Shown here: one piece after another, positions 53,375 to 62,980 of the stretch
How the letters are laid out: every line of letters begins with the position of its first letter
Position numbering within the stretch: position 1 is the stretch's first letter
DNA from: Teredinibacter sp. KSP-S5-2
GTDB taxonomy: Bacteria > Pseudomonadota > Gammaproteobacteria > Pseudomonadales > Cellvibrionaceae
Direction of reading: 5' to 3'
NCBI RefSeq assembly: GCF_032773895.1
Contig: NZ_CP120416.1
Coordinates: forward strand, 1,114,001-1,178,000
DNA: 64,000 nucleotides
Notes under the pieces: model-generated
Database searches by the model: none
The model's input: the letters and a program-made list of their open reading frames with translations, nothing else
Told to the model about the DNA's origin: nothing
Position numbers and translations under genes: made by a program

Positions 53375-53389
53375 TGATAATTGTTATCA
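53375..53389. promoter_or_regulatory. Fur-type operator in a divergent promoter
   Basis: TGATAATTGTTATCA is a near-perfect 7-1-7 dyad like the Fur core (TGATAAT-N-ATTATCA). It lies between the di-haem peroxidase (-) and the imelysin operon (+), so iron sufficiency would repress both. Confidence 0.75.
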
Positions 53390-53499
53390 GTCGCATTAGT
53401 ATCGCCACCCTGAAATAATTAATGCCAATACAAGGCATACATAAATCAATCAGGTTGCAAAGAGCAGTAAGCCGAAGAACAAAAAAATAGGAGCGATAC

Positions 53500-54945
53500 A
53501 TGAAATTCTTACATTTGGCCGCAGGTGTGGCAGCAATATCTTTACTTGCCAGTTGTGGCGGTGGTGGTTCCAGTTCAGGCGGTGGCTCAAGCTCTTCAAG
53601 TTCAAGTAGCTCAGGTGGAATGAGTTTACAACTAGATAACGTTCGAAGCCTGCTAAAAACAAATGCGGATATTGCATTCGCCGCATACAGTGATGCTGTC
53701 GATACAGCCGTCGATTTACAAACTGCATTGACTACATTCAAAAATAATCCAACCCAAGAGAATTTGGATGCTGCAAAAATTGCGTGGCTTGTTGCGCGTG
53801 AGCCATACGGACAAACAGAAGTTTACCGTTTCCGTTTAAGCCCAATTGATTCAACCGATTACCAAAACGAAGACGGGCCAGAAGGTGACATTAACGCCTG
53901 GCCTTTGGGGGAAGCGTTAATTGATTACACCATTTCGGGTACGGATTTTGGGCCGGATCAAACGGATGTTACCAGTCATACCACGGGTGTTAATTTCCCC
54001 ACAGAAAATATCATCAATTCTTCAGTAGCCATTGATGCAAACCTTATTGCTAAAACGGCAACTGCTGCCGATGAGCACGATGTTATTTCCGGTTATCACG
54101 CGATTGAATTTATGTTGTGGGGGCAAGACCTCAACTTGGATGGCAGTGCTGACACAGAAGCCAGCCGTGAGGCATCGACTGTTGATTCAAATGGTTTATT
54201 AACCTCCGGTGGCCACCGTCCGTTGACAGACTTTACGACAGATGTGAATGCGTCAAGACGCCATTTATTTATGGAAGTGGTCGCTGCCAAATTGATTGAA
54301 GATCTCACAAGTGTACGAGATGGATGGGCAACAGGAGCAAGTTACCGCACAGCCTTCACCACTATCAATAGTGAAACCGAAGCTCTTCAAAAACTGGCTG
54401 AGGTGTTAACGGGTATGGGGACGCTTTCGGAAGGTGAACTCGCCGGGGAACGGATGCAAATTGCATTTAGTTCAAACTCGCAGGAAGACGAACACTCATG
54501 TTTTTCTGACAATACCCATCGAGATATCTGGCTCAATGCCGAGGGTGTTTCTAACAGCTATTTTGGTGAGTACGCTGGCTACGATAGTACTTTAGATGGC
54601 ACAGATAACGAAAACGCTCGCGCAGTATCGGGGTATGGTTTTGATGATTTACTGGCGGATATGAACCAAACGTCTTTAGCGGCACAAATGCATGCAGCCT
54701 TGTCTGATACTGAGGACGGTTATATCAGCATTGATTCGGAAGCGCGTGCTGGATCTCCAGTGGATGTGTTGATTATGGATGCGAACAGAAACAACACAAA
54801 CCCAATGTACGCCACAATTATCGCGTTAAATGCACAATCAGCAATTATTTCTGATATTGCCGATGCATTAGGTATTACGGCGGCGGTTGTTGATGATAAT
54901 GCGTCAGGTTGTAACACCACAAATCCCAACCAATCTTGCGAATAA
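53500..54945 (+). CDS. Imelysin-family (M75) lipoprotein
   Basis: The 481-residue protein has a lipoprotein signal (LLASC), then a Gly/Ser linker, then imelysin halves: IAWLVAREPYGQTEVYRFRLSP, INAWPLGEALIDY and GYHAIEFMLWGQD with the family's H-x-x-E. Imelysins such as IrpA and IcmP are iron-regulated envelope proteins that bind, rather than cut, their targets. First gene of the presumed iron operon. A terminator follows, so genes behind it may have a second promoter. Confidence 0.9.
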   Translation: MKFLHLAAGVAAISLLASCGGGGSSSGGGSSSSSSSSSGGMSLQLDNVRSLLKTNADIAFAAYSDAVDTAVDLQTALTTFKNNPTQENLDAAKIAWLVAREPYGQTEVYRFRLSPIDSTDYQNEDGPEGDINAWPLGEALIDYTISGTDFGPDQTDVTSHTTGVNFPTENIINSSVAIDANLIAKTATAADEHDVISGYHAIEFMLWGQDLNLDGSADTEASREASTVDSNGLLTSGGHRPLTDFTTDVNASRRHLFMEVVAAKLIEDLTSVRDGWATGASYRTAFTTINSETEALQKLAEVLTGMGTLSEGELAGERMQIAFSSNSQEDEHSCFSDNTHRDIWLNAEGVSNSYFGEYAGYDSTLDGTDNENARAVSGYGFDDLLADMNQTSLAAQMHAALSDTEDGYISIDSEARAGSPVDVLIMDANRNNTNPMYATIIALNAQSAIISDIADALGITAAVVDDNASGCNTTNPNQSCE

Positions 54946-54968
54946 ACACGATTAGGAACCAATCCAGG

Positions 54969-55001
54969 CCAACCATTACTTACGAGTAACGGTTGGTTTT
55001 T
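54969..55001 (+). terminator. Intrinsic terminator after the first imelysin gene
   Basis: CCAACCATTAC-TTACGA-GTAACGGTTGG is followed by TTTTTA, a strong stem with a U-run. It may attenuate read-through into the DUF1111 gene. Confidence 0.8.
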
Positions 55002-55098
55002 ATCGCCAGCTTATGTCTGATTGGACACTGGTGTTGAGTTAGGCTTTCGTTTCAACATGAAAAGTCAGACATTTTTTTCTGATTAAAAGAGCACAAAA

Positions 55099-56634
55099 AT
55101 GCTGGCCTTAACCTCTCATATACAGGTTATTAAATTGAGTATTGTAAAATATATATGCACAATGCGCCGATTTACTGTTGAGTTTATGTTTTTTTCTGCA
55201 CTGGCTACTTTAGTTGGGTGTAAAAAAACAGACAATCAATATGCGATTAAATCTGCCCCAACTTTTTCTGAAGCGGAGCATTATCCAGCGGGCGATGCAA
55301 CGGTTTCATATTTGCCAAGAGCCAGTTTTGAGTTACCCGCGGCTAATTTACCACAAGCGTTAAAATCGGAATTTTATGCGGGAAAAGCATTGGCTAATCA
55401 GCCGTGGGTAAAAGCACCTACCATTACCACGGCAAGAGATGGACTTGGGCCTATATACAATGCACGTACTTGTCTGGCGTGTCATATTAACGGTGGAAAA
55501 GGGTTGGTTCCCGAATCGACGGATCAACCTCTCTTTAGTGCTTTTGTTCGTGTAAGCCTCCCCGGTGAAGGGGAAAAAGAACAGGGCGCGTTGTTTTTAA
55601 CTCAGTATGGTGACCAGCTTCAAACACAATCTGTCGCTCTTGCTCATCAATTACAAAAAAACTGGCCGGACAAAATAAAAAATGATGTCGCGCCGGAAGC
55701 GTATGTTTACCTGAAATGGAAAACAAAAAACTTTATTTATCCCGATGGTGACAGCGTAACGCTAAGATGGCCAGAGCTGGATATTCGACATTTGGCTTAT
55801 GGCTCTCTACCTGAAGAAACACTTACCAGCTTAAGGGTCGCTCCGGCCATTATGGGGGCTGGATTAATTGAACTTATTCCACAATCCTCGATAAACGCAC
55901 TCGCGGACGCCGATGACAAAAACGGCGATGGAATATCCGGCAGAGTAAATAAAGTGTGGGATGCTGTTACTCAGTCTACACAGTCAGGACGTTTTGGATT
56001 AAAAGCGAATAGACCCAATATGGATATGGTGGTTGCCGGTGCTTTTGCCAATGACATCGGGGTGACAAATCCGTTATTTCCGGGTCAACCGTGCACGAAA
56101 ATGCAGGCTAGTTGTTTAAATCAGCCCTCGGGGGATGATGCAGAAGGCGTAGAACTACCCCAACATCTATTGAATTTGGTGATCAATTTTAATCGTAATG
56201 TTGGTGTGCCTGCGCGAAGAAAAATACATGGTGAAGCAGGCATCCGCGGCAGAGAAATTTTCTATCAAATCGGTTGCTCCCTTTGTCATCAACCAAGTTT
56301 TAAAACAGCAAAAAGCGACGTATATCCTCACTTGTCTGAACAGACTATTTGGCCTTACTCCGATTTTCTGCTGCACGATATGGGGAAGGATCTCGCCGAC
56401 GGTCGTCCAGATTTTGGTGCAAGTGGAAGTGAGTGGCGAACGCCACCGCTTTGGGGCGTTGGATTGAGTCAGGAGGTAAATGGAAGCAATGCGCTTTTGC
56501 ATGATGGAAGAGCTAAAACGGTAGAGGAAGCCATTCTCTGGCATGGCGGTGAGGCCGAGCAGAGTAAAACATTATTTGTTGGATTAACCAAAACAGATCG
56601 TGATGCTTTGATCCGATTTGTTAACTCTTTATAG
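55099..56634 (+). CDS. Di-haem oxidoreductase (DUF1111, thiol-oxidoreductase-like) lipoprotein
   Basis: This is up to 511 residues; ATG 55162 (MRRFTVEFMFFSALATLVGC) fits the lipoprotein signal better than 55099. Two haem sites, CLACH (ARTCLACHINGGKG) and CSLCH, flank domains typical of DUF1111 (DGLGPIYNARTC, GDADDKNGDGISGRVN, FGLKANRPNMD, PLWGVG, LHDGRAKTVEEAILWHGGEAE). It lies between two imelysin genes, the order seen in iron-regulated clusters of Pseudomonas (PA4370-PA4373, from memory). Confidence 0.85.
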   Translation: MLALTSHIQVIKLSIVKYICTMRRFTVEFMFFSALATLVGCKKTDNQYAIKSAPTFSEAEHYPAGDATVSYLPRASFELPAANLPQALKSEFYAGKALANQPWVKAPTITTARDGLGPIYNARTCLACHINGGKGLVPESTDQPLFSAFVRVSLPGEGEKEQGALFLTQYGDQLQTQSVALAHQLQKNWPDKIKNDVAPEAYVYLKWKTKNFIYPDGDSVTLRWPELDIRHLAYGSLPEETLTSLRVAPAIMGAGLIELIPQSSINALADADDKNGDGISGRVNKVWDAVTQSTQSGRFGLKANRPNMDMVVAGAFANDIGVTNPLFPGQPCTKMQASCLNQPSGDDAEGVELPQHLLNLVINFNRNVGVPARRKIHGEAGIRGREIFYQIGCSLCHQPSFKTAKSDVYPHLSEQTIWPYSDFLLHDMGKDLADGRPDFGASGSEWRTPPLWGVGLSQEVNGSNALLHDGRAKTVEEAILWHGGEAEQSKTLFVGLTKTDRDALIRFVNSL

Positions 56635-56644
56635 CTTCTTGAAA

Positions 56645-57808
56645 ATGAAAAAAACACAATCAAACCTTACCCGTCGAAAACTCATTCACCACAGTATAGC
56701 TTTAGGGTTGCCGATAGTGGCAACCCCTAAATCATTTGCGAAGCAAAACCCGTTTAATCGAAGGGAATATTGGGTTTCTGCGCAAGGTAAAACCAATACA
56801 ACATATGGTCTGGGCTGGTTTAGTGATCTAGGTGTGGACAATAGCAGGAAGGACCCAATTGAAAAACATTCAATTAAAGGGCCTGTTCGCGGCCACGGAG
56901 TTGTCCAGCATCCAACACAAAGCCAACTGGTGGTAATGGTTGGGAGGAGACCTAGCCAAATCAGTGTCGTTTTTAATATAGCCCAACCCGAAATTCAAAA
57001 TGCGTTTCGGTGCGTTTCCCACAGATTTTTTACCGGACATGGTTGCTTTAGTGACGATGGTACTTTGTTCTTTGCCGCTGAGGAAAATTATGAAAATGGT
57101 GAAGGTGTTATTGGTGTTTATGATGGTCTTAGTTTTCGATATTTAACAGAGTTTCCTTCCTATGGCTTAGGTCCTCACGAAATTAAATTGATGCCGAACG
57201 GACACACTCTGGTGATTGCTAATGGAGGCTTGGTTTCTCAACAGGGAAGCATTGTAAATCTGCACACTATGAACTCGAATCTTGCCTTTGTGGATTCCCG
57301 GTCTGGAAAGCTTATTGAAACGCATAAAGTCGATCACGCTAAAGCAAGTTTACGTCACATCGATATTGCTAAGGACGGAACCATTGCTGTCGCAATTCAG
57401 GTACAAAGACAAGCGATGGAATCAAATGAGTTGGTGCCTCTGGCGGCAATTTATAAACCGGGCCGAGGATTTATAGCGCTAATACAGCCTGAAACGGTGA
57501 TTCCCCATCTAAAAGACTATATGGGCAGCGTAGCGATTAACGGTTCGTCACGGTTGGCAGGGTTCACCAGTCCCAGAGGTAATCTGGCCGTTTTTTGGGA
57601 TATTGATACCGGTGGCTTCAAGGGCTATCACAGCTTTGATGATGTTTGTGGTATTGCGTTATCCCGGTCTGAATCTCATTTTATTTTAAGTTCTTCTTCC
57701 GGGCAGATACGGCAACTCGATGCTTATACCTTGCAGGAAAACAAAAAAAACAGATTGCATACACCGGGTATGCATTGGGATAACCACTTAATTCAAATTA
57801 CAGTGTAA
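56645..57808 (+). CDS. DUF1513 protein, Tat-exported
   Basis: This is a 387-residue protein. N-terminus NLTRRKLIHHSIALGLPIVATPKSFA is a twin-arginine signal, so it is folded before export. The rest is a seven-bladed propeller-like domain (VSAQGKTN, RGHGVVQHPTQSQLVVMVGRRP, GYGLGPHEIKLMPNGHTLVIANGG, LRHIDIAKDGTIAVAIQ), as known for DUF1513. It follows the DUF1111 stop by 10 bases and the second imelysin follows 5 bases on, so the three are one operon. Confidence 0.85.
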   Translation: MKKTQSNLTRRKLIHHSIALGLPIVATPKSFAKQNPFNRREYWVSAQGKTNTTYGLGWFSDLGVDNSRKDPIEKHSIKGPVRGHGVVQHPTQSQLVVMVGRRPSQISVVFNIAQPEIQNAFRCVSHRFFTGHGCFSDDGTLFFAAEENYENGEGVIGVYDGLSFRYLTEFPSYGLGPHEIKLMPNGHTLVIANGGLVSQQGSIVNLHTMNSNLAFVDSRSGKLIETHKVDHAKASLRHIDIAKDGTIAVAIQVQRQAMESNELVPLAAIYKPGRGFIALIQPETVIPHLKDYMGSVAINGSSRLAGFTSPRGNLAVFWDIDTGGFKGYHSFDDVCGIALSRSESHFILSSSSGQIRQLDAYTLQENKKNRLHTPGMHWDNHLIQITV

Positions 57809-57813
57809 ATATA

Positions 57814-58893
57814 ATGCAAAAAATAAAATTCGTATTTAGTAGCCTAGTGCTTTTTCTTTTGGTGGCGTGTGGCGGATCAAGATCAAACGACCCTGTGGTT
57901 TTATCGCAGGATAGCCTGGATGTTGCCGTTGAGGAAATTGTCGATACGGCTATTATTCCTGCAACCAATAATTTTTTGCAAAAATCCATTGAACTGGATA
58001 ATGCAATAGAATCCTTTTGTACCAGTCAATCCATACCTGCGTTGGAAACGGCACAGCTAAATTGGAAAGCATTGGCGGATGCGTGGTATCGACTTCAACC
58101 GTATAATTTCGGACCATTGAACGATGATATCGTTTTCCCTTCTTATATCTATATCGATTCTCTACGCCTTAGAGGGACTGACTATACAGAAACTGTTCGC
58201 CAGGAAATTCAGCGTGATATTTTGAGTGAGCAGGCTCTTAACTACGAATATTTCAAAAATAAAAACTTTAAATTTGTTGGGCTGCTTGCTCTCGAAATCT
58301 CTCTATTTGATTTAACCGCTGCGGATGATCAATTCACTAATATTCGTTTGCTGCAGGAATACACCAGTCAGCCGAGGAAATGTGATGTGTTACGCGGCCT
58401 TTCTGCTGCGATGCTTACCAGAGCTGAGTACATCAATAACGGTTGGACTGTATCATTTAAAGGTGAGGCGGCTTCCTATCGTAGTCTGTTTTTATCCGGG
58501 AATATTGAAGATGGTAGTGCGCCAGTTAATAAAATTATTACATCTGTGCAAGAGTATCTGGATTATCTAAAAAATAGGGGGGTGGTAAGTATTTCAGACA
58601 AGTTATCCGCTCATTCCTGGTCGATGATGGGGGCATCTTTATCCGAAGTAAAAAATATGCTTGCCGGGCGTACTCAAACAAAATTCAATATTTTGGACAT
58701 AATGTCTGCTGGTGGACATGGACAATCAGTTGAAACGGTTAAAGAAAATATCGCTTTAGCTCAGTCAGCGATAGGAAACAATGATTCCGTTTTGTTTGAA
58801 TCCGCTGTAGCTCAGTTAGATGGGAATTTTAAGAGAGAAATTCCTAACGGGCTTGAAGTAGAACTAGGTATAACCTTTACGGACGGCGATTAA
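57814..58893 (+). CDS. Second imelysin-family (M75) lipoprotein
   Basis: The 359-residue protein has lipobox LLVAC followed by GGSRSN. Imelysin features are TAQLNWKALADAWYRLQPYNFGPL, YIYIDSLRLRG and FVGLLALEISLFD, where the H-x-x-E of the first imelysin is L-A-L-E, i.e. no His. It is shorter and more derived than the first copy. Confidence 0.85.
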   Translation: MQKIKFVFSSLVLFLLVACGGSRSNDPVVLSQDSLDVAVEEIVDTAIIPATNNFLQKSIELDNAIESFCTSQSIPALETAQLNWKALADAWYRLQPYNFGPLNDDIVFPSYIYIDSLRLRGTDYTETVRQEIQRDILSEQALNYEYFKNKNFKFVGLLALEISLFDLTAADDQFTNIRLLQEYTSQPRKCDVLRGLSAAMLTRAEYINNGWTVSFKGEAASYRSLFLSGNIEDGSAPVNKIITSVQEYLDYLKNRGVVSISDKLSAHSWSMMGASLSEVKNMLAGRTQTKFNILDIMSAGGHGQSVETVKENIALAQSAIGNNDSVLFESAVAQLDGNFKREIPNGLEVELGITFTDGD

Positions 58894-58940
58894 CCCGTTT
58901 AAAAGACAATATATAAATACTGAAAATGACGAAGGTAGTT

Positions 58941-60119
58941 ATGAAAAAAAATAATACAACGCCGATGATTGGTTTTATAGCGTTAGGCCTATTGGCGCCT
59001 GTTGTGTCTGCACAAAATAATAATCAAATTACCCAGGAAACAATTGATCGGTTGGAAAAACGTATAACTGAGTTAGAGCAGAATATTGAAGTGATGGCTG
59101 AGGAATTGGAACACAATTATTCAGCATCTAAGAAAAGTGACAGCCAACTCCATATCGGGGGCTATGGTGAGCTGCATTACAATCACCTTGATCAAGATGG
59201 CGAAGATATTCGTGAGATCGATTTTCATCGTTTGGTGATGTTTTTTGGCTACCAATTTAGCGATTCTATTCGGTTTATTTCAGAGCTGGAAGTGGAACAC
59301 TCTCTCGTCAGCTCGGGAAGCCGGGGCGCTGTGGAAGTTGAGCAGGCCTATTTGGAATTTGATTTATTAAAATCTGCTCAGGTTCGTACTGGTATTCAAT
59401 TGATGCCTCTTGGAATTATTAGTGAAACTCACGAGCCGCCCACTTTTTATGGCGTAGAACGTCCGATTATTGAAACAACAATCATTCCTACGACGTGGTA
59501 TTCGGCAGGAATTAGTTGGGTTCACGCTATAGATAACGGTATTAGTTATAACCTGATGCTATCTGAAGGACTCAAAACGGAAGACCCAAATTCCGACCCC
59601 AATGCTGACCCTTTTGATTTAAAAGCGGGTAAGCAAAAGGCATCTTTTGCCGATGCTCATGCATTAGCTATAACTGGTCGTATTGCGTATCGGGGTGCAA
59701 AGGGCCTGGAGCTTTCGGTATACGCACAGTATCAACCGGACCTGGACCAAAAAGCAGAAGTTTCCTATGCGGAAGATGCCACTTTGGTGGGGGGCCATGT
59801 GGTTTATCAGATGGGGGATTTTACCGGCAAGGCACTTTATGCAAGGTGGGATCTTGCTGGTGATGCGGCAGTTGAGGCCGATAAAGATGTACAGGATGGT
59901 GGATACCTCGAACTGGGATGGAAGCCCGCGGAATCATGGGGCGTCTTTGTGCGTCAAAGCAGTTGGTCCCAACAGAATGGTGTCGAGGCAGAGCAATCGA
60001 AAGTTGGAGTCAACTATTACCCTCATCCAGATGTGGTAATCAAAGCTGATATACAAGTACAAAATGAAGATGCAGGTAACAGTGATGGTTTTAATTTAGG
60101 GGTGGGGTATCAGTTTTAA
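58941..60119 (+). CDS. Outer-membrane porin-like protein of the imelysin cluster
   Basis: The ~392-residue protein has a signal peptide (MIGFIALGLLAPVVSAQ), a short coiled coil (TIDRLEKRITELEQNIEVMAEELE) and then a beta-barrel with alternating strands (LHIGGYGELHYNHL; SIRFISELEVEHS; LSVYAQYQPDLDQ; ENAGNSDGFNLGVGYQF-type end), ending in Phe as needed for BAM insertion. It resembles phosphate-selective porin O/P-like proteins. It is probably the outer-membrane channel of this iron cluster. ATG 58941 has GAAGG upstream. Confidence 0.75.
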   Translation: MKKNNTTPMIGFIALGLLAPVVSAQNNNQITQETIDRLEKRITELEQNIEVMAEELEHNYSASKKSDSQLHIGGYGELHYNHLDQDGEDIREIDFHRLVMFFGYQFSDSIRFISELEVEHSLVSSGSRGAVEVEQAYLEFDLLKSAQVRTGIQLMPLGIISETHEPPTFYGVERPIIETTIIPTTWYSAGISWVHAIDNGISYNLMLSEGLKTEDPNSDPNADPFDLKAGKQKASFADAHALAITGRIAYRGAKGLELSVYAQYQPDLDQKAEVSYAEDATLVGGHVVYQMGDFTGKALYARWDLAGDAAVEADKDVQDGGYLELGWKPAESWGVFVRQSSWSQQNGVEAEQSKVGVNYYPHPDVVIKADIQVQNEDAGNSDGFNLGVGYQF

Positions 60120-60324
60120 CATGACCCACGCTAGGGATAAGTAATCGGGTTTGTGTCCAGTCTGTATTTTTAATGGACGCTAACCCAATGAATTTCAAGA
60201 ACAAAAAGTCCAAAATTCGCATCCGTGACGATCCTATTCTATACATATAAATAGGGTAAAAAAGGTATTGATAGGGGGAGTATATAGCCTTTCAGTTCAG
60301 CGCTCTTCACCGATGGGACCGTAT

Positions 60325-61068
60325 ATGAGGAAGATCAGACTTGGCAAGCTTATGCATAGATTGTTGTTCGTCAGCAGTATGTGTGGGTTTTCCATAAATG
60401 TCTCTGCTGATGACCTGGTATGTGGAATTGCTAATGGTTTCCCTCCTTATCAATATCAAAGTCTCGGCGTTGTTAGTGGTTTTGATGCAGATGTTCTTCG
60501 GCTTGTCGTTAGCCGAACCAATAAAAACTTAAAATTTGCTCCAGGCAAATGGGATGATGTAATTAACTACCTGAGAATTGGCAAAGTTGACTGCATTTCG
60601 GGAATGGAGATAAATGAACTACGCAAAAAGTATTTTGATTTCACGACAGAATACTATCATCGTTATGATGTGGTGTTTGTTCGAGCCGACGATGACAGCA
60701 TAAAAACGATTGATGATTTATATGGTAAAAAAATTACCGGTGATCGACATTCCTTTGTCGAAAACTACTGGAAGAATAAAGGCATCAAAGAACATATTCG
60801 AATTAAGCAAACGGGAACTAAAGAGCAAGCGATGGAATTGCTTTATCAAAAAGATACTGTTGCGGCGATTATGCCTAAGGCGGTGGGCTTATACTTAGCC
60901 AAGCAGTTGGGGTTTAGTGTAAAAGTGTTGGAAAACCCCGATCCGGGGTCGCCAGTAGCGATTGCGGTCAAAAAGGGGAATGCAAGTTTATTGCAATCAC
61001 TGGATTCAAGTCTTAGAGCACTGATTGAAGAAGGTGAAATCGAAAGGTTGTATCTGCAATGGTTCTGA
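60325..61068 (+). CDS. Periplasmic amino-acid-type binding protein (SBP_bac_3)
   Basis: The ~247-residue protein has a signal sequence ending NVSA/DDLVCGIANGFPPY. VSGFDADVLRLVVSR, KVDCISGMEINELRKKYFDFTTEYYHRYDVVFV and SIKTIDDLYGKKITGD are the SBP_bac_3 hallmarks. No ABC permease is next to it, so it could be an orphan sensor or scavenger protein. Start: ATG 60325 or 60313; earlier frame residues are unconvincing. Confidence 0.8.
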   Translation: MRKIRLGKLMHRLLFVSSMCGFSINVSADDLVCGIANGFPPYQYQSLGVVSGFDADVLRLVVSRTNKNLKFAPGKWDDVINYLRIGKVDCISGMEINELRKKYFDFTTEYYHRYDVVFVRADDDSIKTIDDLYGKKITGDRHSFVENYWKNKGIKEHIRIKQTGTKEQAMELLYQKDTVAAIMPKAVGLYLAKQLGFSVKVLENPDPGSPVAIAVKKGNASLLQSLDSSLRALIEEGEIERLYLQWF

Positions 61069-61417
61069 CCTGGTTAAATGTAAGAGCAACTCTTTTCTAA
61101 AGCGTATCGTTACAACGTATTCATTCACTTCATATACCTCCCATGTATAGCGTTGATCGGTTTAGCAAAAAGAATCTGTTGGGTTTACCCAGTCACGCGT
61201 AAATAGCGTTATCTAGTGTTTATTGCCGCGATTCTCGGACCAGCCAAATAAGCGGTGATTGGTTAATGCTGCGTTGCTCGTTCAAATTATAAGCGGACAA
61301 AAAACGATCTGACCTTTTTGATTGATTTGTATCCAATTATTACTGTGAATGATTTATATTGCGCCACAACTAAAGGTTAAGGTGCCAATTTCACTTTTTT
61401 TTGACAAAGGTATTTTA
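61069..61417. other. Intergenic region
   Basis: No gene; a TTGACA lies at 61401 without a good -10 at 17 bases, followed by the palindrome listed next. Confidence 0.4.
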
Positions 61418-61434
61418 TACATCCAATAGATGTA
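61418..61434. promoter_or_regulatory. Palindrome upstream of the acyltransferase
   Basis: TACATC-CAATA-GATGTA is a 6-5-6 dyad. Most of it recurs at 62813-62829 in front of the WecA-type gene, suggesting a shared regulator. Confidence 0.45.
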
Positions 61435-61567
61435 TTATTATCCTCGCCATATTAAGCATGGAATAGTTGCACACCCGGTCTAGCAAGTTTTTTGTGCAAT
61501 TGAACGATACTCATCCAACCAAAGCTTTAATGCAAAAATAACAACATAATTAAAGAATGGGTAAGTT

Positions 61568-62737
61568 GTGAAAAAAAGGTTTTTGGTATTAGACAGTTTT
61601 CGTGGTCTGTTTGCCTGTTGCGTTGTTGTATTTCATTTAGATGTATTAAATAGCGTTACAGAGTCAACATTCTTTCGAGGCAGCAGTCTATTCGTTGAAT
61701 TCTTTTTTGTACTCAGCGGTTTTGTGTTAACCCACGGGTTTGCATACAAAGAGCGTTTACCTTTTAGCAAATTTATTCTATCCAGATTCTTTAGGATTTT
61801 TCCCCTGCATCTGGTCATGCTGTTGGTGTTTATTGGTTTTGAGTTAGGTAAGGTTTTTGCGTATCAGCATGGCTTTGCTTTCAATAACCCCCCGTTTTCT
61901 GATGCACAAGCTGCAAGCCAAATACTGCCAAATCTATTTCTGTTCCATTCGTTGACGCCATATACCGAGTTACTCTCGTTTAATTATCCCTCCTGGAGTA
62001 TTAGCGTTGAGATGTTTGTATACCATATTTTTTTCTTTACGCTTTTGGTAAAAGGATTTGGGCGGGGTGCTATTTGGTTGTTACTAATAGCCACGATGTT
62101 TTATCTGTTTTGGGTGGCGAGTGCATGGCCAATAGATGAAGTTAAGCGAGGTTTATACAATTTTTTTCTTGGAGCTTCGCTTTACCCTGTGTACAAAAAA
62201 TTTCAGGCATTGAATTTAGACTACAAACTAGCAAGTTTTCTGGAATTAATTGCCCTGGTATGTGTTGTGAATATTGTTGTATATCAAGGAAATTATTACG
62301 TCCGAAATACAATTGCTACAGTCATATTTGGTTTTTCAATTCTTGTCTTTTGTTTCGAGCGAGGCGTAGTTTCAAAAATCCTGATTAAGCCATTTTTTGT
62401 TCGCCTCGGAGAATTGTCATACTCAATATATATGATTCATGCCGCGCTTTTATTTTGTGTTACCTCGGTATTGATGGTTTGTCAGAAATTTCTGGTTGTG
62501 GAGTTTGCTCCGATAATCGAAGGAAAGAGAGTCTTGGATTTAGGGAGTGAAAGCCTGAACAACATACTTGTTTTGGTTATCGTGTTATTAGTGGTGTGGT
62601 GTTCCAGATTGACTTATAAGTACATTGAAAAGCCTGGCCAGCAACTCGGGCGACAGTGTATCCAAATGTTTACTGATACGGATAATAATAAAAAAATTAA
62701 GGCGTGGGGTAGTTTGACGCCGAAAAGTAAATACTAA
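61568..62737 (+). CDS. Membrane acyltransferase (Acyltransferase_3 family)
   Basis: The 389-residue protein has ~10 hydrophobic helices. The start KRFLVLDSFRGLFACCVVVFHLDVLN carries the R-G and H of the acyltransferase_3 family, and FVEFFFVLSGFVLTH and RFFRIFPLHLVMLL are typical. It should O-acetylate or otherwise acylate a surface sugar from the inner membrane. It lies next to a WecA-type gene, so a polysaccharide locus is likely. GTG 61568. Confidence 0.85.
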   Translation: MKKRFLVLDSFRGLFACCVVVFHLDVLNSVTESTFFRGSSLFVEFFFVLSGFVLTHGFAYKERLPFSKFILSRFFRIFPLHLVMLLVFIGFELGKVFAYQHGFAFNNPPFSDAQAASQILPNLFLFHSLTPYTELLSFNYPSWSISVEMFVYHIFFFTLLVKGFGRGAIWLLLIATMFYLFWVASAWPIDEVKRGLYNFFLGASLYPVYKKFQALNLDYKLASFLELIALVCVVNIVVYQGNYYVRNTIATVIFGFSILVFCFERGVVSKILIKPFFVRLGELSYSIYMIHAALLFCVTSVLMVCQKFLVVEFAPIIEGKRVLDLGSESLNNILVLVIVLLVVWCSRLTYKYIEKPGQQLGRQCIQMFTDTDNNKKIKAWGSLTPKSKY

Positions 62738-62812
62738 TTTCTCGAAGTTTCAATTCTCTAATGTGAACTGCGTAGGTAATTTAGGAGGAGAGATTTAACT
62801 GTTTTATTTAAT

Positions 62813-62829
62813 ATATCCAATAGATGTAT
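62813..62829. promoter_or_regulatory. Second copy of the ATCCAATAGATGTATTA motif
   Basis: ATATCCAATAGATGTATTA shares 16 bases with 61419-61437. The left half of the dyad is less good here. Confidence 0.4.
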
Positions 62830-62980
62830 TAAGTATGAGGCCAGTGTCAGGATGTTCTGGTTTTTCATTAAAAGGAATAAAAGTTGTTCACTACCGGCTG
62901 ATTGTTGGCTTATGTGGACAAAATAAAAACAAATATAAATGAAATAATTATTTTTTAGTAGCTTCTTTGAGGTGGCAGGT

